From assembly GCA_015494335.1 (NCBI GenBank), contig WGBK01000440.1, forward strand, positions 1 to 7,064: DNA of 7,064 nucleotides, given 5' to 3'. Shown here piece by piece: positions 5,838 through 7,064 of the stretch; positions within the stretch are counted from its first letter, which is position 1, and every line of letters begins with the position of its first letter. Both the position numbers and the translations under genes were made by a program. The DNA is from Gammaproteobacteria bacterium (GTDB taxonomy: Bacteria; Pseudomonadota; Gammaproteobacteria; GCA-001735895). Under the pieces are notes generated by a model, which saw only the letters and a list, made by a program, of their open reading frames with translations, ran no database searches and was not told where the DNA came from.

Positions 5838-7064
5838 ATGGATGTCCGGCGGCCCTCTATTGCGCATGTTCGCGCATTGGATAGTGGAGAGTGGGCTGTA
5901 CACTCACTCGAAGATCATCTACAGCAAAGTGGCAGCCTGGCTGCAGGCTTTGCGTCGGCTTTCGGTAGCGCTGAATGGGGTTCCCTGTCCGGAATCTGGC
6001 ACGATCTCGGAAAATTCAATGCCGAATTTCAGGACTATATTCGTACCGCCAGCGGTTATGAAGCGCATCTCGAAGATGAAAACAATCCCGGCCGGGTCGA
6101 TCACTCCACAGCAGGAGCCATCCATGCCGTTGAAGAACTGGGCTTACCCGGTCGTATTCTGGCCTACCTGATCGCCGGCCACCACGCCGGCCTGCCGGAC
6201 TGGGAAAAGCTGGAAGAGGGCACGGGCGGCGCCCTGCGCGAGCGTCTGGAGCGAAAGGAACTGCTGGAGAAGGCGCTGGCGGCCGACATTCCTCCGATGC
6301 TGCTTCAGGCCGAGATGCCGCCGTTGAACATTCCCGGCGGAAAAGCCGGTTTCGCTCTCTGGGTACGGATGCTGTTCTCCTGTCTGGTCGATGCCGACTT
6401 TCTCGATACCGAGGCCTTCATGGACGGTGAGCGCGCCGGCCTGCGTGGTGGCTACCCCGATCTCGAAACACTCCGTGCCCGGTTCGACCGGCACATGGGG
6501 GCTCTCATGAAAGGTGCGCCGGATACCCCCGTCAACCGCCTGCGCGCCGACATTCTGGGCCAGTGCCGGGAAAGGGCCGCCGATGCCCCCGGTTTCTTCT
6601 CGCTGACCGTGCCCACCGGCGGCGGCAAAACGCTGTCGGGCATGGCCTTCGCGCTGGATCACGCGATCCGGCATGGCAAGCGACGCATTGTTCACGTCAT
6701 TCCCTACACCAGCATCATCGAGCAGACCGCCGACATCTTCCGCGGCATCTTCGGCGAGGCGGTGATCGAGCACCACAGCAGTCTCGACCCCGACCGGGAA
6801 ACGGCCCGCTCCCGCCTGGCGACGGAGAACTGGGACGCGCCCATCATCGTCACCACCAGCGTGCAATTCTTCGAGTCCCTGTTCGCGGCCCGCACCAGCC
6901 GCTGCCGCAAGCTGCACAATCTGGTGGACAGCGTGGTGGTGCTGGACGAGGCGCAACTGCTGCCGCCGGTCTTTCTGCAACCGATCCTCGATGCGCTGAA
7001 TCTTCTGGTCGAACACTATGGCGTCACGGTCGTGCTCTCCACCGCCACCCAGCCGGCGCTGGAG
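5838..7064 (+). CDS. cas3: CRISPR-associated nuclease/helicase Cas3, C-terminus outside the window (probably type I-C)
   Basis: Cas3 is recruited by Cascade bound to target DNA and unwinds and degrades that DNA. The visible 409 codons run open to the right edge. An N-terminal HD nuclease domain (about 15-225) shows His22 (AVHS), WHDLGK with His55-Asp56, DHS (His89), AGHHAG (His115-His116) and a late CLVDADF (Asp185/Asp187). The helicase follows: Walker A TGGGKT (Lys264), IPYTSIIEQ (288-296), VTTSVQFFESL, DEAQ at 370-373 as motif II, and STATQP (401-406) as motif III. The second helicase domain is missing. HD at the N-terminus with no Cas2 fusion argues against I-F and I-G, and DEAQ rather than DE-x-H fits I-C best, though subtype needs the downstream genes. 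The start is well defined: an in-frame TAG is at 5799-5801 and ATG 5838 is the only start-type codon after it; the ribosome site is weak (GGGA, 5827-5830). The first 280 bases are poorer in GC than the rest. Confidence 0.95.
   Translation, partial: MDVRRPSIAHVRALDSGEWAVHSLEDHLQQSGSLAAGFASAFGSAEWGSLSGIWHDLGKFNAEFQDYIRTASGYEAHLEDENNPGRVDHSTAGAIHAVEELGLPGRILAYLIAGHHAGLPDWEKLEEGTGGALRERLERKELLEKALAADIPPMLLQAEMPPLNIPGGKAGFALWVRMLFSCLVDADFLDTEAFMDGERAGLRGGYPDLETLRARFDRHMGALMKGAPDTPVNRLRADILGQCRERAADAPGFFSLTVPTGGGKTLSGMAFALDHAIRHGKRRIVHVIPYTSIIEQTADIFRGIFGEAVIEHHSSLDPDRETARSRLATENWDAPIIVTTSVQFFESLFAARTSRCRKLHNLVDSVVVLDEAQLLPPVFLQPILDALNLLVEHYGVTVVLSTATQPALE

Noticed and set aside
5842..6171. Plus-strand frame overlapping the 5' end of cas3
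   Set aside because: Starts four bases after the cas3 ATG in another frame and lacks any motif, whereas the cas3 frame carries the HD residues.
6144..7016. 290-codon minus-strand frame opposite cas3
   Set aside because: Gln/His/Gly-rich shadow of the helicase region with no family features.

Overview
The window looks like the chromosome of a GC-rich (roughly 60 percent by eye) sulfur-oxidising proteobacterium, most likely a gammaproteobacterium. The main reasons are a complete soxB gene and neighbours of families common in that class (DUF1631, DUF4197). The genus cannot be fixed from the sequence alone.

Layout, left to right. Positions 1-2255 hold most of a DUF1631 regulatory-type protein whose N-terminus lies outside the window; a hairpin with a T-rich tail follows it. 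A 186-base intergenic region carries a promoter-like -10 box and a strong leader hairpin, and leads into soxB (2442-4220), the periplasmic Sox thiosulfohydrolase with a twin-arginine signal. A perfect 36-base palindrome, probably a two-way terminator, separates soxB from a convergent minus-strand gene for a small exported GlcG/HbpS-like protein (4297-4800). A divergent 106-base region then opens onto a DUF4197 lipoprotein gene (4907-5743). After a 94-base gap with two small dyads, a cas3 gene (5838 to the right edge, cut by it) begins. It encodes an N-terminal HD nuclease fused to a DExx helicase and is probably the first gene of a type I-C CRISPR-Cas operon that continues to the right.

The genes do not form one operon. 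Each has its own flanking signals, and strands switch between soxB, the GlcG-like gene and the DUF4197 gene. The metabolic part is soxB, possibly with the GlcG-like protein. No soxAX, soxYZ or soxCD is present here, so SoxB must work with partners encoded elsewhere. The right edge is the start of an adaptive immunity locus. No CRISPR repeats, tRNA, rRNA, transposase or integrase was seen.

I did not find a clearly undescribed system. The points most worth a second look are the cas3 junction (paired dyads and a lower-GC 5' end), the possible lipid anchor on SoxB, the soxB leader hairpin, and the histidine-free GlcG-like protein.
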